From Actinomycetota bacterium (lineage in GTDB: Bacteria > Actinomycetota > Humimicrobiia > Humimicrobiales > Humimicrobiaceae): 6,946 bases of DNA. The position numbers and the translations under genes are program-made. The stretch spans positions 1-6,946 of the forward strand of contig JAMCQQ010000014.1 in the NCBI GenBank assembly GCA_023379515.1, given 5' to 3'. Numbering within the stretch: the stretch's first letter is position 1; each line of letters opens with the position of its first letter. Positions 4,433 through 6,946 of this stretch are shown here, piece by piece. The notes under the pieces are model-generated. The model worked only from the letters and a program-made list of their open reading frames with translations, was not told the origin of the DNA and made no database searches.

Positions 4433-6811
4433 CTAAAGCACTCCCCTTGCAAGATGTCCCCTGGTATAATCTGTAAAAGATTTGTCATGAGCAATGTTCT
4501 GCATATAATCTTTATATCCTGAAATATCGTTTTTATTTAACAAATTGATAGCTTTTTTATATGTTTTTATTACCTTGGCAGTTTCAGAATCTTTCATGAA
4601 TTTCGTGTCTATAATAATAGAATTCAAACCAGCCTCAAATATCTTATCCAGATCAAATATAGTACAGATTTTTCTGGAATTATAAATAACCATATTTTCA
4701 TTATAATCCTTGCTTACATTGAACCTGTAGCCTTTGCTATCTTTAATATGATAAGATTTGCCCTGTTTATATTTTGTATCCAGGAATTCCAGCTTATACC
4801 TTGTTGTCATTATCGGATAATAACCGTAACTAAAAATTGAAAAATTTATATCTTTAGGGCTATTTTCTCTTATGATATCAATAATTTCTGACATTTCTTC
4901 AATATTAAGCTCGGAAGACAAATTTATTCCCTTAATTGAAATTTTTAAATTGTCACCTGCAGCATTAATTTTGTCCATAAGCTCATAATAAAATAATACT
5001 GCAAGATTATTAAAGATATTTAAACCGGGATTCAAATATAAATTAATGGCGCCGGTTGCTTTCGCTATCAACTTTATAATTCCTGAATTTGAAATGGCAA
5101 AATTTTTTATACCATCCGTAATCAGCCTGGTAACAATCTTCTCAATGTCATAAGTCTTAGTATCATAAAATATTGAGGGAGTATTTAAGATAAATTCGAT
5201 ATTATTTGAAGCACTCAAATCTTTTAATCTTATCAAATTATCAAATGTCAAGGTACTTTTATCATCTATAGCTTCCCTGAAGTTATCATAGATAATCTTA
5301 TCGGCACCGGCATTTAAGGCTTCTGCTGCAATATCTTCTTTATCTGCTACAATCATCAACTCCAATCTTTCATTGCTGCTTTTTTTAAATGATAGTTTTT
5401 CAAATTTTTTCCTGTCTTTTAAAACAAGATCATATTTTTCCAAATAATTTTGTATGTCAATTTTTTCAAGTTTTTTGAACATTACGCCTCCGCCCTCAGG
5501 ACCCGTTTCCGGTAATGATTCTGGTTCAAACTTCAAGTTTCCGACGTCAATCTCTAAAAGCTTTTTTGCTTCCAAATCCAGAACCTTATCATAAAATTTA
5601 AAAATTCTATCATCTCTTGAAAGTATGACATTATGTTTTAATGGAATTTTGTACAATTTTTTACCCGCTTCTTCTTTAACTAATTCAATATCATTGATAT
5701 TAATCTGCTCGTTTCCCTTTTTTGTCCATATTTCTATAATGTCTCCCCTGTTTACCGGCCAATTACTTTTAAAAGAGATATATTTAATTTTATTCTTTTC
5801 AAAATCAAGTTTAAAAATTCTTCCTAAAAAGTTTCCCACACTGCCTGATTTTTTCTGAGATATTATTTCCTCCGGATATTCTTCTTTAAAATAGCCCGTC
5901 CCTGTTTCTCTTGAAAAAATCTGTGTAACTTTATATTTATCTAAAGCATCAACTTCATAATCTTCCGGATTTTTATAATATAAGTCGATGTATTTTCGAT
6001 ATATCTTTGTAACTATGCCTACATAGTTAGAAGACTTCATTCTGCCCTCGATTTTTAATGCATCTACTCCCAAAGCAGCAATTTGCGGCAGAATTTCTAG
6101 TGTACAAAGATCGCTTTTGCTTAAAAGATATGCTTCCCTGCTTATACATAACAAGTCAGAACCATTGCTTTGGCTGCTGATCAGACTATATTTCATCCTG
6201 CATGGCTGAGGACATCTTCCCCTGTTCCCGCTTCGCTCACCAGTAAAAGAGCTGAAATAACAGCTCCCTGAATAAGAATAGCACTGGGAACCATGGGCAA
6301 AGATTTCCGTTTCGATAATTTTTTTATCCGTTAAATTCTTTATTTCCTGAAACGTCATTTCTCTTGCAAGAATGACTCTTGCAAACTTTAGTTCTTTTAA
6401 AAGCTCTACAGAGTAAAGATTATGAGTGTTAAGCTGAGTGCTTGCATGGATTCTCATGGAAGGAAACAAATCATTCAAAATCTTATATAAACCAAAATCC
6501 TGAATTATTACCCCGTCTCTGCAAAATTGTGCATACTCATTCATGAAATTGATGACTTCACCCAGTTCTCCGTTTTTCAAGAGTGTGTTAAGGGTAAGGT
6601 AAACTTTCACATGGTTTGAATGGGCAAATTTTATGGCTTTTTTTAACGGGGACAGCTCAAAATTTTCTGCATAAGCCCTTGCCCCAAATTTTTTATATCC
6701 CAGATATACTGCGTCTGCACCTGCATTTACAGCAGCTTTCAGCGAATCCCACCCGCCTGCAGGTGAAACCAATTCGATTTTAGTGCCGGATGTGATTTTG
6801 TTCTTGCTCAT
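4433..6811 (-). CDS. U32 family protein (peptidase_U32 with DUF3656-like region), RlhA/YdcP-related
   Basis: The 792-residue protein begins with the U32 fold: ELVSPAGG at 13-20, GADAVYLG at 31-38, and FGARAYAENF at 42-51. The signature EIFAHGSQC is at 169-177, followed by a four-cysteine set C177, C184, C200 and C204 (SGSCYFSS, RSGNRGRC, PQPC), then ALKIEGRMKS at 251-260. In studied relatives (RlhA, TrhP) these conserved cysteines and the U32 domain serve rRNA or tRNA hydroxylation rather than proteolysis. A DUF3656-like middle region (about 310-440) supports the RlhA/YdcP group. The rest (about 480-792) adds a second barrel-like domain ending in TRGHLARG, making it longer than E. coli RlhA. 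'Protease' is therefore a poor guess; a role in RNA modification is inferred. The ATG has no Shine-Dalgarno sequence. The frame is intact. Confidence 0.9.
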   Translation of the reverse strand: MSKNKITSGTKIELVSPAGGWDSLKAAVNAGADAVYLGYKKFGARAYAENFELSPLKKAIKFAHSNHVKVYLTLNTLLKNGELGEVINFMNEYAQFCRDGVIIQDFGLYKILNDLFPSMRIHASTQLNTHNLYSVELLKELKFARVILAREMTFQEIKNLTDKKIIETEIFAHGSQCYSYSGSCYFSSFTGERSGNRGRCPQPCRMKYSLISSQSNGSDLLCISREAYLLSKSDLCTLEILPQIAALGVDALKIEGRMKSSNYVGIVTKIYRKYIDLYYKNPEDYEVDALDKYKVTQIFSRETGTGYFKEEYPEEIISQKKSGSVGNFLGRIFKLDFEKNKIKYISFKSNWPVNRGDIIEIWTKKGNEQININDIELVKEEAGKKLYKIPLKHNVILSRDDRIFKFYDKVLDLEAKKLLEIDVGNLKFEPESLPETGPEGGGVMFKKLEKIDIQNYLEKYDLVLKDRKKFEKLSFKKSSNERLELMIVADKEDIAAEALNAGADKIIYDNFREAIDDKSTLTFDNLIRLKDLSASNNIEFILNTPSIFYDTKTYDIEKIVTRLITDGIKNFAISNSGIIKLIAKATGAINLYLNPGLNIFNNLAVLFYYELMDKINAAGDNLKISIKGINLSSELNIEEMSEIIDIIRENSPKDINFSIFSYGYYPIMTTRYKLEFLDTKYKQGKSYHIKDSKGYRFNVSKDYNENMVIYNSRKICTIFDLDKIFEAGLNSIIIDTKFMKDSETAKVIKTYKKAINLLNKNDISGYKDYMQNIAHDKSFTDYTRGHLARGVL

Positions 6812-6828
6812 AATTTATTAATAAATTA
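6811..6828. repeat. Perfect 18-bp AT palindrome overlapping the U32 start codon
   Basis: TAATTTATTAATAAATTA equals its own reverse complement and shares one base with the ATG of the U32 gene. It occupies the place where a ribosome binding site would be. It could be an operator, but in sequence this AT-rich it could also arise by chance. Confidence 0.6.
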
Positions 6829-6946
6829 ATAAAAATAAGAGTGAAAATAAAAATTAGATATAAGCAGATAATATGTCTTCAAAAACAGGAATTTTTCCCA
6901 GTAAAGTTTTTATATCAATAATTTATATGACACTCTTACTCGCTGA
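6829..6946. other. Upstream region of the U32 gene
   Basis: The stretch is AT-rich, and no reading frame can be assigned with confidence. Two features are visible: an imperfect dyad at 6885-6902 (ACAGGAATTTTTCCCAGT; outer AC/GT and GG/CC pairs match) and 8-bp inverted arms TAAGAGTG (6836-6843) and CACTCTTA (6931-6938). I find no convincing -35/-10 pair for the U32 gene. Short open frames entering from the right edge on the minus strand end soon, near 6911-6923, and could be the tail of a neighbouring gene. Confidence 0.35.

Noticed and set aside
5625..5858. A 77-residue plus-strand frame inside the U32 gene
   Set aside because: It is antisense to a strong, full-length coding region and has no promoter or ribosome binding site.
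1..6946. CRISPR array, toxin-antitoxin pair, defence system or retron
   Set aside because: There are no regularly spaced repeats. The only reverse transcriptase is of group II intron type with domain X and with domains V and VI, and the small split gene has no toxin or antitoxin partner.

Overview
The window is an AT-rich stretch of a bacterial chromosome, about 6.9 kb. The flanking genes use many AAA, ATA, AAT and TTT codons. The gene set (quinolinate phosphoribosyltransferase, RssA-type patatin, hemerythrin-like protein, long U32 'peptidase') fits an AT-rich, probably anaerobic bacterium such as a clostridial relative or a poorly cultured phylum. No sequence here fixes the taxon, so this is inference.

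Layout. (1) 2-436, plus strand: the C-terminal half of nadC, cut by the left edge. (2) 470-1854, minus strand: a two-gene operon, hemerythrin-like gene then patatin-like lipase gene, with an extended -10 promoter near 1893 and a good Shine-Dalgarno sequence. It converges on nadC with about 33 bp between the stops. (3) About 1948-3905, plus strand: a complete-looking group II intron. It has structured 5' domains, a reverse transcriptase/maturase gene (2482-3759), a domain V hairpin with the AGC triad and a two-base bulge, and a domain VI hairpin with a bulged A seven bases from the 3' end. It sits between genes, just upstream of the hemerythrin promoter and antisense to that operon, and is visibly richer in G+C than its surroundings. 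(4) 4003-4289, plus strand: a small coiled-coil protein gene with an extended -10 only 8 bp before the ATG (leaderless-type start). It is split by a one-base frame change at an A-run. (5) 4344-4369, minus strand: an isolated tRNA 3'-end fragment (part of the T-arm, the acceptor 3' strand and CCA) without the rest of the tRNA. (6) 4433-6811, minus strand: a 792-residue U32 family protein with a C-terminal extension, related to the RlhA/YdcP group linked to rRNA hydroxylation. (7) 6812-6946: its AT-rich upstream region, with a perfect 18-bp palindrome touching the start codon.

How it fits together. nadC, the hemerythrin-patatin operon and the U32 gene are ordinary chromosomal genes that do not form one pathway. 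The segment 1948-4370 between them looks like an accessory landing zone, with a retroelement, a degraded small gene and a tRNA scar. I see no convincing new multi-gene system. The points most worth checking are the tRNA scar, the frame-split leaderless gene, the unusual 5' edge of the intron, and a 19-bp exact repeat linking the window's first bases to the patatin gene.
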